A stretch of DNA of 30,612 nucleotides, from NCBI GenBank assembly GCA_051878795.1, contig JBJEKU010000002.1, forward strand, positions 1 through 30,612, read 5' to 3'. The position numbers and the translations under genes were made by a program. Below, piece after piece: positions 14,894 through 23,458 of this stretch. The notes under the pieces were generated by a model. That model worked only from the letters and a program-made list of their open reading frames with translations, was not told where the DNA came from and searched no databases. Position 1 is the first letter of the stretch. Each line of letters begins with the position of its first letter. The stretch comes from W1P20-047 sp051878795 (GTDB taxonomy: Bacteria; Actinomycetota; Coriobacteriia; Coriobacteriales; Eggerthellaceae).

Positions 14894-15307
14894 TTCAATC
14901 ACTTCCTATCGAATAGAAGCCTTCGAGCTTTCCAAGCAATGATTATCGCGCTTAGCGCCTTCGAACATTCAATCGAGTAGCAGATAATGCCCTTGGCGGG
15001 TTTGCCTGTCGGTAGACGACCCCGATTTCCGCGTTAACCGCACATCATCGGCAGTCCCAAGCAGAAGCGGGATTTACAAGGGTCTATATGCTACCCCTCA
15101 GCTTGCATATTACAGAACCAAACACGCTGAAACCGCATCCCCGGCAATACGAGAATAACGAACGGCAAACGGCAGCATCCAGCCTTCAGGGCATCGATGC
15201 ACCCGAAGCAAACAAACCCACGGCAAAGCGAATACCCCCTGTCCTCGCCTCCCCGGTTCGAAGCCATGCGAAACAGCAGGGCTGATGGCACTTTGCGACC
15301 AGAAACA
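14894..15307. other. Intergenic region between hydG and hydA terminator
   Basis: The only signals seen are a possible minus-strand promoter, TTGAAT (14967-14972), 19-base spacer, GATAAT (14942-14947). Open frames here on either strand lack ribosome sites and resemble no family. No RNA gene was recognised. Confidence 0.4.
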
Positions 15308-15336
15308 CCGAGAGGCCGGTCGAACCGGCCTCTCGG
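15308..15336 (-). terminator. Terminator of the hydrogenase operon
   Basis: CCGAGAGGCCGGT and ACCGGCCTCTCGG form a 13-bp perfect stem with a 3-base loop, 23 bases beyond the hydA stop on the minus strand, followed by TGTTTCT. Confidence 0.85.
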
Positions 15337-15359
15337 GCAATCCTTCAGTCGGAATGATC

Positions 15360-17087
15360 CTATGCGTGGGGCATGGACCAATCGGCGTGATCGGAATGCA
15401 GCAGGTGATGAGCGGTATGGGACAGGGGTGCCTCCAGGTACTGCTCATAACATGCCATGACCTCGGGATTCTCGTGGGAGAAGCGCAGGTCGGCATTCTT
15501 GTCCAGGAAGTACAGGTGAGAACCGCGTTCTGCAGCCAGTTCCTGGTTGAAGTGGATGGGCTGGCCACCGCCACCGGCGCAACCACCGGGGCATGCCATG
15601 ATCTCTACGAAGTGGTAGGAGACCTCGCCCTTGTCCAGTGCGGTCATGAGCTTGTTGGTGTTCTCCAGGCCGCTTGCAACGGCGATCTTCAAATCGGTGC
15701 CCGCCAAGTTGAAGGTGTACTCGCGCCAGCCTTCCTGACCGCGGACTTCCTGGAATGCATCGGGATCGCAGTTCTCGCCGGTGACCAGGAAGTATGCACT
15801 ACGCAGAGCAGCTTCCATAACACCGCCGGTTGCACCGAAGATGATGCCTGCACCGGTACCGATGCCCATGATGTCGTCGAACTTCTCTTCGGGCAGGCTT
15901 GCGATGTCGATGTTCGCAGCACGCATCATGCGCACGAACTCGCGGACGGTCAGGGACATGTCGACGTCCTGGCCAGCACCCGCATCGTTCATGTTCTCCA
16001 GCGCGCACTCATGCTTTTTCGCCAAGCAGGGCATGATGGACAGGCTGAAGATCTTGTTGGGATCGACGTCGATGCGCTTTGCGAAGTAGGACTTCACCAT
16101 GGCGCCGAACATCTGCTGGGGAGACTTGGCGGTGGACAGCTGGTTGGTGTACTGGGGCCAGTGACCCTTGATGAAGCGGACCCAGCCGGGGCAGCAGGAG
16201 GTAAACATGGGGAAGGTCTCGTTCTCGGCGTTCTTCAGACGCTCGACGAACTCGGAGCCTTCTTCCATGATGGTCAGGTCTGCAGACCAGTCGGTATCGA
16301 AGACGTAGTCGAAGCCCAGACGGCGCAGGGCAGCTGCCATGCGCTCGGGGGTTGCCTCCTCGCGGGGGATGCCCGCCTCTTCGGCCCAAGCGGTACGGAC
16401 TGCAGGGGCAACCTGGACGACGGTGATGGTCTCGGGGTCGTTGATGGCCCTGCGGACACGGGCGGTGTCGTCGCGCTCGGTCAGAGCACCGGTGGGGCAA
16501 TGGGTGATGCACTGGCCGCACAGGGTGCACAGGGAGTCCTTGATGGACACGCCGCCGGCTACGTCGATCAGATGGGAATCGGAGTACTCCCAAACGCCCA
16601 CGTGCTGGATCTTCTCGCAGACGGAGACGCAACGACCGCACTTGACGCAACGGCTTGCGTCGCGGATCAGCGGGGAATCTGCGGGCCAAGCCTGCTCGAC
16701 GGGGCACTTCTCGTACTCTTCCATGGGCAGACCCAGGTCGTTAGCGAGCTTCTGCAGCTGGCAATTTCCGCTGCGCACGCAGGTGGTGCACTGAACGTCA
16801 TGAGCTGCAACAAGAAGCTGCACATTGGCACGGCGTGCAGCAACGGCCTTGGGGGAATTGGTCTTCACGACCATGCCGTCGGTAGCGACGGTATTGCAAG
16901 CTGCGGACAGCTGGGTCGCACCCTCGACCTCGACGACGCAAACGCGGCAAGCGCCGATTTCGTTAACGTCCTTCAGGTAGCACAGGGTGGGGATCTCAAT
17001 GCCTGCAGCCTTAGCGGCATCCAGGATGGTGGTGCCTTCTTCGACGGCAACCTGGATGCCGTCGATGGTTACGTTAATCATTGCCAT
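15360..17087 (-). CDS. hydA: [FeFe]-hydrogenase catalytic subunit (HydA/HndD type)
   Basis: The 575-residue enzyme reduces protons or oxidises H2 at an H-cluster. Domains in order: plant-type [2Fe-2S] (Cys36, 47, 50, 64); His-Cys3 [4Fe-4S] (His96, Cys100, 103, 109); two [4Fe-4S] sites (Cys147, 150, 153, 157 and Cys187, 190, 193, 197). The H-cluster domain follows with L1 FTSCCPGW (Cys298, 299), L2 MPCLAKKHE (Cys354) and L3 MACPGGCAGGGG (Cys499, 503). All expected ligands are present. The architecture is that of NAD(P)-linked HndD/HydA subunits (group A, M3-like), and no extra C-terminal domain exists. ATG at 17087 overlaps the stop of the upstream gene (TAATG). It requires the HydE/F/G maturases; hydG and hydF lie just downstream. 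Confidence 0.97.
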   Translation of the reverse strand: MAMINVTIDGIQVAVEEGTTILDAAKAAGIEIPTLCYLKDVNEIGACRVCVVEVEGATQLSAACNTVATDGMVVKTNSPKAVAARRANVQLLVAAHDVQCTTCVRSGNCQLQKLANDLGLPMEEYEKCPVEQAWPADSPLIRDASRCVKCGRCVSVCEKIQHVGVWEYSDSHLIDVAGGVSIKDSLCTLCGQCITHCPTGALTERDDTARVRRAINDPETITVVQVAPAVRTAWAEEAGIPREEATPERMAAALRRLGFDYVFDTDWSADLTIMEEGSEFVERLKNAENETFPMFTSCCPGWVRFIKGHWPQYTNQLSTAKSPQQMFGAMVKSYFAKRIDVDPNKIFSLSIMPCLAKKHECALENMNDAGAGQDVDMSLTVREFVRMMRAANIDIASLPEEKFDDIMGIGTGAGIIFGATGGVMEAALRSAYFLVTGENCDPDAFQEVRGQEGWREYTFNLAGTDLKIAVASGLENTNKLMTALDKGEVSYHFVEIMACPGGCAGGGGQPIHFNQELAAERGSHLYFLDKNADLRFSHENPEVMACYEQYLEAPLSHTAHHLLHSDHADWSMPHA

Positions 17088-18922
17088 TAGCAATCACATC
17101 CTTCTACGCATCCGTAGCCGTAGTGGTCGCAACGCAGGCAGCGGCTTGCTTCCTGCATAGCCTCTTCGAAGGACATCTGGATCTCGACGTGGTCGAAATC
17201 GTTCTTGCGGACCGCAGCGCGGCGCTCGACGATGTTCACGCGAGCGGTGGGGATGCGGTTGTTGGGTTCGGCGTCGGGAGCCTCGATGCCGAAATCGATC
17301 TGATGCTCGAAGCCCATGTACTTGTCGATCGCGTAAGCGGCAACCTTGCCTGCAGCGATTGCGCGGATCGCGGTGGAGGGACCGGTCTGGCAGTCGCCAC
17401 CGACGAATACGCCGGGCATACCCTCGACGGAAGTGTCGGGGTTGGCCTGGAAGATGGTCCACTTGGCGGGCATGCCGAAGTCCTCGAAGGGCTGGCTTAC
17501 GATGCCCTGGCCGACTGCATTGAGGATGATGTCACAGGGAACCACTTCGGTGGGAGCATCGACATCGATGGGCTTGGGACGGCCCTTGGCGTCATAGGTA
17601 GAAGCCATCTGGGTACGAATGACCAGACCTGCGCACTTGCCGTTCTCGTCGACTTCGATGGAAACGGGAGCCTGCAGGGTGATCATCTCGACGCCCTCGG
17701 CGATGGCTGCCTCGATTTCGCTGTCGAGTGCGGTCATATCTTCCTGACGACGGCGGTATACGCAGCTGACCTGCTTGGCGCCGCAACGGACCGCGCTGCG
17801 GGCTGCGTCCATGGCAACGTTGCCGCCGCCGATGATGACGACGTTCTTGCCAGTGTAATCGGGAACGATGCCGTTGCCGATGTTGTCGAGCATTTCGACG
17901 GCGGAGCTTACGCCTTCTGCGTCGATGCCGTCCAGGCGCAGCTTCTTGCCTTCCTGGGCACCGATTGCCACGAACATGGCGTCATGGGCGTCGGCGACTT
18001 CCTTGATGGCTTCCGCGGTATCGATCATGGTCTCGTAGTGGACCTTGATGTCGCCTGCGGAAAGGATTGCACGGATGTCCTCGTCCAGGCGATCCTTGGG
18101 GAAGCGGTAGTTGGGGATGCCGTAGCGCAGCATGCCGCCCAGTTCCTTATGGCGTTCGTACAGGTCGACGGTGTGACCCATCAGAGCCAGGAAGTAGGCA
18201 GCGGTCAGGCCGGCAGGGCCGCCGCCGATAACGGCGACGTTCTTGCCGGTTGCGGGCAGGGCTGCGGGGTTTTCCACCGTATCCGCAGGAGCCTCGTCGA
18301 CAGCAACCTTCTTCATGTAACGGATGTTCAGGGCGTCGTCGATGAGCTGACGGCGGCAGTGCTCCTCGCAAGGATGCTCGCAGATCATCGCGCAAGCGGT
18401 GGGCAGCGGATTGTCGCGACGAATCAGCTTGACGCTGTTCGCGTATTCCTGCTTGCCGACATAAGCGATGTAACCGGGGATATTCACATGCGCGGGGCAC
18501 ATCTCGACGCAGGGAACCTTCTGCACGCGATCGGGCAGGCAGCGGCCGGTTTCGACATGTGCCCGGTATTCATCGGCGAACAGCTCGAGGCCTTCCAGCA
18601 CGGTGGCTGCAGCCTGATAGCCGATTGCGCAGTCGGCGGAATCCTTGATGGTCATTGCCAAGTCGCGGATCTGGTCGAGCGAATCCTGGTTGGCGATGCC
18701 GTCCAGGACGTTTTGCAGCATGTTGTAAAGCTGAGGCAAACCCTCACGGCAGGGAACGCACTTGCCGCAAGTCTGACCGGCTGCTACGGACAGAACGGAT
18801 GCCTGCAATTGGACCGGGCAGGAACCCGGCGGGCAAGCCACTGCGGTCTTCTGCAGCTGCTGCAGCAGTGCCTCTGCCCTTACGTCACAGCCCTTGGGGT
18901 CTGCTAATACCTTCTCTCTCAT
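17087..18922 (-). CDS. Hydrogenase-associated diaphorase: NuoF C-terminal iron-sulfur domain fused to GltD-like FAD/NAD(P) module
   Basis: The 611-residue flavoprotein is predicted to pass electrons between NAD(P)H and HydA. Residues 1-115 hold only the tail of NuoF/HydB: the [4Fe-4S] ligands Cys52, 55, 58 and Cys98 (QTCGKCVPCREG; SADCAIG). The FMN/NADH-binding part of NuoF is absent. From about 130 comes the GltD-type N-terminal cluster domain (CVEMCPAHV, then CAMICEHPCEEHC), two dinucleotide folds (GGGPAG near 234-239; GGGNVA near 355-360) and a C-terminal Cys-rich tail (RCLRCD near 595, ending GCVEGCDC). This resembles the glutamate-synthase beta subunit/NfnB. ATG at 18922 follows GAGGAG. 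The stop overlaps the hydA start. It may be a bifurcating partner replacing HydB/HydC; inferred, not shown. Confidence 0.9.
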   Translation of the reverse strand: MREKVLADPKGCDVRAEALLQQLQKTAVACPPGSCPVQLQASVLSVAAGQTCGKCVPCREGLPQLYNMLQNVLDGIANQDSLDQIRDLAMTIKDSADCAIGYQAAATVLEGLELFADEYRAHVETGRCLPDRVQKVPCVEMCPAHVNIPGYIAYVGKQEYANSVKLIRRDNPLPTACAMICEHPCEEHCRRQLIDDALNIRYMKKVAVDEAPADTVENPAALPATGKNVAVIGGGPAGLTAAYFLALMGHTVDLYERHKELGGMLRYGIPNYRFPKDRLDEDIRAILSAGDIKVHYETMIDTAEAIKEVADAHDAMFVAIGAQEGKKLRLDGIDAEGVSSAVEMLDNIGNGIVPDYTGKNVVIIGGGNVAMDAARSAVRCGAKQVSCVYRRRQEDMTALDSEIEAAIAEGVEMITLQAPVSIEVDENGKCAGLVIRTQMASTYDAKGRPKPIDVDAPTEVVPCDIILNAVGQGIVSQPFEDFGMPAKWTIFQANPDTSVEGMPGVFVGGDCQTGPSTAIRAIAAGKVAAYAIDKYMGFEHQIDFGIEAPDAEPNNRIPTARVNIVERRAAVRKNDFDHVEIQMSFEEAMQEASRCLRCDHYGYGCVEGCDC

Positions 18923-19026
18923 AGGTAACTCCTCTTTGTCGGAGACGCCAGTATCTAGCACAATACAGCATGAATGGAAGCAAAAAGTTGGAAAAACGTA
19001 AACGGTCGGGTATTCGGCAGGGCTTG

Positions 19027-19075
19027 CCTATTTATTAATTATCGCGGATAGCAATTAGTAATCCGAATAGCATTC
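19027..19075 (-). promoter_or_regulatory. AT-rich probable promoter region of the hydrogenase operon
   Basis: Minus strand: TTCGGA, 18 bases, GATAAT, in an AT-rich block about 110 bases before the start. Half-sites CGGAT/ATCCG flank it as an imperfect inverted repeat. Other weak -10-like sequences lie nearer the gene, so the exact start is open. Confidence 0.35.
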
Positions 19076-19104
19076 TCCCAGGTTATTGTTACTGTTTCAC
19101 TCGC

Positions 19105-19150
19105 AAAACGACCCCGATCCATTCGCCCAAGGGCCGGAACCGGGGTCGTG
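19105..19150 (-). terminator. Terminator of the flavodoxin-family gene
   Basis: ACGACCCCG and CGGGGTCGT form a 9-bp stem with a long loop followed by TTTTG on the minus strand, about 50 bases past the stop. Confidence 0.75.
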
Positions 19151-19200
19151 GCTATCGGATCATGCTGCCGACTGCGCTCTGCTGCGTACGGGTAGCGCAC

Positions 19201-19818
19201 CTAGCGGATCATGTTGGTACGGACCACCTGCTCTTTTTCGGGAAGACCGAACTGCTCCTTGCCCAGTGCGATGGACTTCATCAAAAAGGCCATATTGCGC
19301 GCAAGGGTGCGCATCTGCTGCATGCCTTCGGCATCCTCGGTCGCCTGACCCGGCTTGGCGCCGTGCACGCCATTCCAATACTGGCCGCTTGCCACGGGCA
19401 TACCGCAGATGGTGAAGTACTTGTTCAGCTCGTCGAAGGTGCTGGTCAGGCCGCCGCGCCTTGCAGCTGCCACGGCAGCGCCCACCTTCATGGTCTTATC
19501 GAACTTGGAGCTGTAGAACAGCCTGTCCAAAAATGCGATCAGGGTCGCATTGGCCGAAGCGTAATACACGGGGCTGCCCACGACCAGGCCGTCCGCCTGC
19601 TCGAACTTCGCCGCAGCCTCATTCACTTCGTCGTCATAGGTGCACTTCCCGGTTTCCGCGCACTTCAGGCAGGCGGTGCAACCTCGGATCGCCTTATGGC
19701 CGATATGCATCGTTTCGACTTCGATTCCCTCTGCCTCGAAGATGGCGCGCATCTCATTCAAGGCACAGGCGGTATTCCCATTCGCCCTGGGGCTTCCGTT
19801 GATCATCAGGACCTTCAT
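19201..19818 (-). CDS. Flavodoxin-family NADPH-dependent FMN reductase with Cys-rich motif
   Basis: The 205-residue protein is an iron-sulfur-flavoprotein-like member of the NADPH-dependent FMN reductase group. The phosphate loop binding FMN is GSPRANGNT (8-16) and the flavin-contacting loop is GSPVYYASANAT (about 80-91). A Cys-rich segment CTACLKCAETGKC (about 47-59) lies where iron-sulfur flavoproteins carry a compact cluster motif, so a cluster may be bound. Cytoplasmic electron carrier or quinone/metal reductase; partner unknown. AAGGAG lies six bases before ATG. A clear promoter, TTACCT-17-TATAAT, is upstream and a terminator downstream, so it is monocistronic. It lies next to the hydrogenase operon on the same strand but has its own control. 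Confidence 0.85.
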   Translation of the reverse strand: MKVLMINGSPRANGNTACALNEMRAIFEAEGIEVETMHIGHKAIRGCTACLKCAETGKCTYDDEVNEAAAKFEQADGLVVGSPVYYASANATLIAFLDRLFYSSKFDKTMKVGAAVAAARRGGLTSTFDELNKYFTICGMPVASGQYWNGVHGAKPGQATEDAEGMQQMRTLARNMAFLMKSIALGKEQFGLPEKEQVVRTNMIR

Positions 19819-19865
19819 CCCAGTCTCCTTCCATCAGCTTCGCAGGCTTTTTTCCGAACAGGCAG

Positions 19866-19894
19866 ATTATACCGTTCGCATTGCAGGGAGGTAA
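19866..19894 (-). promoter_or_regulatory. Promoter of the flavodoxin-family gene
   Basis: Minus strand: TTACCT (19889-19894), 17 bases, consensus TATAAT (19866-19871), 48 bases before the start codon. Confidence 0.75.
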
Positions 19895-20044
19895 CGGAGC
19901 ATGATGGAGCGAAACCGGGCGGAAGTTCGGAAAAGGCGGGCATTCCCGCTAAAGAACGACTATTAAGTCCTATGATGCCTATTGGTAAAACCACATTCGA
20001 ACCGCATGCACGAATCGAGAGCACATCAGAGAAAGAAGAGCGCT

Positions 20045-22090
20045 ATGCATTTCCATCATAAAGACGCGCACGTACCAAATGAAACCCGGATCGGGGCACC
20101 CAGCGAAACCGACCAGGACCAGCTGCACGAATGGGCGGACGAAACCGTCAAGAGGGACGAACAGGTTCTTCAAGGGAAGAAAGTCGGCGCCATCATGGCA
20201 GTCTATCTGCTGGGCGTGTTCATGGGATCGGTCGACATGGGCATCGTCAGCCCCGCACGAACCGTCATCCAGGGATTCTTCGGCATCGATGCATCGCTTG
20301 GCATCTGGCTTATCACCATCTACTCGCTCGCCTATGCTGCCGCCATCCCCGTTATGGGAAAGCTCGCCGACAAACACGGACGCAAGCCGATCTTCCTGCT
20401 GAGCATCCTGCTATTCGGCCTCGGTTCTTTGGGATGCGGCCTTTCCATGTATACCGGCAACTTCATCTTCCTGTTGGCGATGAGGGCCCTTCAGGCCGTG
20501 GGCGGCGGCGGCATCCTGCCCATCGCAAACGCCGAATTCGGCACTTCCTTCCCCGCCGACAAACGCGGCATGGCGCTGGGCTTGGTAGGCATGGTCTACG
20601 GCGTCGCCAATGTCGTAGGTTCCGCCGTGGGCAGTGCGATCATCGACCTGCTGGGCCAGGCCAATTGGGCGTTCATCTTCTACTTCAACGTTCCCATCGC
20701 CGCAATCATCATCCTGCTGGGCCTGAAATCGCTTCCCAACCACGCTGCAGAGGAAGTGAAGAAGACCGACCTGGCGGGATCGCTCGCCTTCGTGGTCATC
20801 ATCCTCTGCGTGCTCTACGGCATCAAGAACATCGACTTCTTCGACTTCGCCTCAAGCGTGGCCTCGATGAACGTCTGGCCGTTCCTCCTCGCGGGCGTGG
20901 TGTTCTGGCCGCTGTTCGTGGCGATCGAGCACAGGGCCGAAGACCCCATCCTCAACCAGTCGCACTTCCATAACCCCAACATCTGCATGACGCTCATCAT
21001 GAGCATCGCGAGCGGCATCATCATGATGGGCATGCTCTTCGTGCCCCAGTACTCCGAAAACGTGCTTGGCATGCCCAGCGGTTCGGGCGGTTACTTCACG
21101 CTCATCATCGGCTTCGCAAGCGCTATCGGCGCACCCGCCTCGGGCGGCATGATCGACAAGATGGGCGCCAAGCCCGTGCTGGGCATCGGATTCGGCTTCT
21201 CCATCCTCGGTTGCCTGTTCCTGGCCTTCGTCACCGCCAACTTCCCCAATGTGGTGACCATCGTGGTTGGGTTGATCCTGGCAGGCATCGGCATGGGCTT
21301 CGTCATGGGCACGCCGCTCAACTACATGATGCTAGAGCACACGGAAAAGCATGAGGCCAATTCCGCACTGGCAACCCTGTCCCTGGTACGCAGCATCGGC
21401 ACCATCGTGGCACCCGCACTGCTCGCTGGCTTCTTGGCCCAGGCAGGCACCGTATTCCAGAGCCAGGCCATGGACTTCATGCCCACGAGCATCGATTTCA
21501 GCAATGATCCCTATGTGGAAGCAGTTGCCGAAGACCTTGCCGCCATGTCCGGCAACCCCACGACGGCAGCTATGGCCGAAGGTATGGAGGAAAGCGGCAT
21601 CAGCCTAACCAAGCCGATGGAAATGGATATGACCGGCACCGATGGGGAAAGCACAAGCATCCCGCAGCAAGCACTGGATAGGCTGCAGAATGCCGATGTG
21701 ACTACTATCGTGGACGACTGCTGCTTCATGGCCGAGTGCATGTTCGATCAGATGGTAGACGGTATGAAAGGCAAGGTGGAATCTCAGGTCTTGGGGGCAT
21801 TGGATCAGATGAAGGCCGCGCAGGCAAGCATGCCCGCAATGGCCGGAGCTTCGATGGACCCCGTAATCGATGACATGGAATCCCTCAACGAGAACCTTGA
21901 CCATGTATTCGCAACGGCCCTGCAGAACTACCAGCAGGAAATCCGCGACAGTGCAAGCAGCCTGCAGGAAAGCTTCAGGACCACGCTCAACCAAGCTTTC
22001 AAGAAGATCTACCTGTGCGTGGGAATCTGCGCGGCAGTCGGCGGCCTGCTGCTGGTCTTCTACCGCTCCCCTGTCCGCAAGAAGCAATAA
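20045..22090 (+). CDS. MFS drug-type exporter (DHA2, 14 helices) with large insert before the last helix
   Basis: The 681-residue protein is a major facilitator of the EmrB/QacA (DHA2) type, a proton-driven exporter. Motif A is visible as GKLADKHGRKPIF (about 105-117) between helices 2 and 3. Helices 1-13 span about 50-470. About 180 residues follow (about 472-653), rich in Met, Asp, Glu and Gln, with predicted coiled-coil character (repeated Met/Leu heptads), before a last helix (about 655-674) and a basic tail VRKKQ. By the positive-inside rule the insert faces outside. Helix 14 is otherwise in its normal place. Start ATG 20045 follows a modest GAAGAG. No regulator or efflux accessory gene adjoins it. 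The substrate is unknown. Confidence 0.88.
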   Translation: MHFHHKDAHVPNETRIGAPSETDQDQLHEWADETVKRDEQVLQGKKVGAIMAVYLLGVFMGSVDMGIVSPARTVIQGFFGIDASLGIWLITIYSLAYAAAIPVMGKLADKHGRKPIFLLSILLFGLGSLGCGLSMYTGNFIFLLAMRALQAVGGGGILPIANAEFGTSFPADKRGMALGLVGMVYGVANVVGSAVGSAIIDLLGQANWAFIFYFNVPIAAIIILLGLKSLPNHAAEEVKKTDLAGSLAFVVIILCVLYGIKNIDFFDFASSVASMNVWPFLLAGVVFWPLFVAIEHRAEDPILNQSHFHNPNICMTLIMSIASGIIMMGMLFVPQYSENVLGMPSGSGGYFTLIIGFASAIGAPASGGMIDKMGAKPVLGIGFGFSILGCLFLAFVTANFPNVVTIVVGLILAGIGMGFVMGTPLNYMMLEHTEKHEANSALATLSLVRSIGTIVAPALLAGFLAQAGTVFQSQAMDFMPTSIDFSNDPYVEAVAEDLAAMSGNPTTAAMAEGMEESGISLTKPMEMDMTGTDGESTSIPQQALDRLQNADVTTIVDDCCFMAECMFDQMVDGMKGKVESQVLGALDQMKAAQASMPAMAGASMDPVIDDMESLNENLDHVFATALQNYQQEIRDSASSLQESFRTTLNQAFKKIYLCVGICAAVGGLLLVFYRSPVRKKQ

Positions 22091-22170
22091 GAAAATGGGC
22101 GACCAGCAGCCCCAGAGAGGTACCGAACGAAAGGCTGCACGGCTTTTCCCATAAGAATAAACGAAACGAT

Positions 22171-22206
22171 GCAGGGTCCGCCCATACGGGCCCTGCTTGG
22201 GTTTTG
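22171..22206 (+). terminator. Terminator after the MFS exporter gene
   Basis: GCAGGG-CCG and CGG-CCCTGC form a stem with a short loop, followed by TTGGGTTTT. Confidence 0.75.
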
Positions 22207-22466
22207 CTGAAAAACATATGCGTACGTTCAATAATGGAAGTTGTAGATTGAAGCTGTTGGAAGAAACCATGCATGGCAACCCGACCGATCGAAATAGCTC
22301 CAACCGGAAGCACAGCGAGGACGCGGGATGGCGTCCTCGCTTCGTTATGGATTCGGATTAAGGGCAAAAGGAACATCGGCTTGGCGACGTCAACGTCGCA
22401 ACAGTGCTAAACGAGCAGCGCCATCAAGCCAACGAGCGCTTCTATGCTGCATCCGTTCGGCGATCC
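22207..22466. other. Intergenic region with strong hairpin
   Basis: No gene is seen. AGCGAGGACGC and GCGTCCTCGCT (22314-22341) form a perfect 11-bp hairpin with a 6-base loop. It lies past the methyltransferase stop on the minus strand and may end that transcript, but there is no T-tract. Confidence 0.45.
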
Positions 22467-23192
22467 CTACGCGATACGCGTCAGTTCCACTCCGATGGTG
22501 CACATCATATCGATGGCACCGGCTTCGCATGCGGCTCGGTCGCCGATGGAATATTCGTTATCACACGCAAGCCAATCGCGCCAGGCGCCTTCATGGCAGC
22601 GCATTTCGTAGATGGAATCGATCCGCACGGAATCTGACTTCTGGAACATCCCCTTCCAGTAATCCAGGGTCTTGATGAAGTCCATCTGCTCTTCGGACCA
22701 GGAAAGGCCGAACACCTTCATGTCGTCTTCGGTCACTTCGCGCTTGATGCCGGAAAGCCCCATGAACAGCTTTCCGCCCAACTTCACGTAGGAAGCAACC
22801 TGGTCGATCACGCCCTCGGCACGCCCGAAATAATTGTAGGAATCAAGGCAGATAATCGTATCGAAGAAGCCTTCTTCATACGGCAGTACGGGAGCATCCG
22901 CCTGGACGGCGACAATGCGGTTTCCGAAGGGGAAACGGTCGAAACGCTCTCGATTCTGCTCGGGGGTGTTCCAGGAATCGATGGCATGGACGCGACCTTT
23001 GCAGGAAGCTGCAATGGCAAGGGAAGACAAGCCGGCACCGCAACCCAAATCGCAGATTTGCACATCATCGCCTGCAGGCAGCTTGGATGCGCACAACTCC
23101 TGGAAGATGGAAACCACATTGGGCCCCATCAGATTGGCGAGGACGAAATCCTGGGAAAAATCCTTGTCAGAGGGAAAAGTACTGTTGGACAT
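22467..23192 (-). CDS. Class I SAM-dependent methyltransferase
   Basis: The 241-residue protein has motif I DLGCGAG at 48-54, an acidic second-strand residue (HAIDSW, about 70-74), VQADAP near 96-101, and the post-motif LPYEEGFFDTIICLDSYNYF (Methyltransf_11/25 type). Methyl donor is SAM; the acceptor is not evident. CAGGAGG lies seven bases before ATG. Monocistronic, with a small hairpin upstream. The enzyme class is confident, but the family is too broad to assign a substrate from sequence alone. Confidence 0.88.
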   Translation of the reverse strand: MSNSTFPSDKDFSQDFVLANLMGPNVVSIFQELCASKLPAGDDVQICDLGCGAGLSSLAIAASCKGRVHAIDSWNTPEQNRERFDRFPFGNRIVAVQADAPVLPYEEGFFDTIICLDSYNYFGRAEGVIDQVASYVKLGGKLFMGLSGIKREVTEDDMKVFGLSWSEEQMDFIKTLDYWKGMFQKSDSVRIDSIYEMRCHEGAWRDWLACDNEYSIGDRAACEAGAIDMMCTIGVELTRIA

Positions 23193-23238
23193 GAGAATGC
23201 CTCCTGATTGGTCTTATGGATTTTGGGTACAGAAAACT

Positions 23239-23257
23239 AAGCGGTGCACCACCGCTT
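23239..23257 (-). repeat. Small hairpin upstream of the methyltransferase gene
   Basis: AAGCGGTG and CACCGCTT form an 8-bp stem with a 3-base loop, followed on the minus strand by AGTTTTC, about 50 bases before the start. Possible leader hairpin or operator. Confidence 0.35.
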
Positions 23258-23350
23258 CTCCGATGGATGGATTCCGCAGCGTCAGTGCAAACGCGAATGC
23301 GGACTACCAAGCAATGACCAAAAAGACATCCCCTTCAAAGGAAATCATGT

Positions 23351-23371
23351 GAAGCCGACCCATTCGGCTTC
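23351..23371 (-). terminator. Hairpin after the helicase gene, possible terminator
   Basis: GAAGCCGA and TCGGCTTC form an 8-bp stem with a 5-base loop about 90 bases past the helicase stop. T-richness after it is weak. Confidence 0.45.
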
Positions 23372-23458
23372 TATCCGGAACCATTCTAGCAAAACGGCCT
23401 GAATACCGCCAACGGACAGAATGGCATTCTTACGTCATCAGACAGCACAGACGAACCG

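Noticed and set aside
13439..14980. Plus-strand frame opposite hydG
   Set aside because: Antisense shadow of a gene with complete radical SAM and HydG cluster motifs.
15285..17090. Long open frame on the plus strand opposite hydA
   Set aside because: It is an antisense shadow: it lacks a ribosome site, has an unnatural composition rich in Gly, Asp, His and Val, and hydA on the other strand has every expected motif.
17081..18907. Long plus-strand open frame opposite the hydrogenase partner gene
   Set aside because: Same reasoning; the minus-strand gene has complete cofactor motifs and overlapping operon junctions.
19027..20000. Recurrent TTCGGA -35 element (near 12070, 19065 and 19928) as an unusual sigma factor signature
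   Set aside because: Only three sites, with unequal spacers and unlike -10 boxes; too few to separate from chance.
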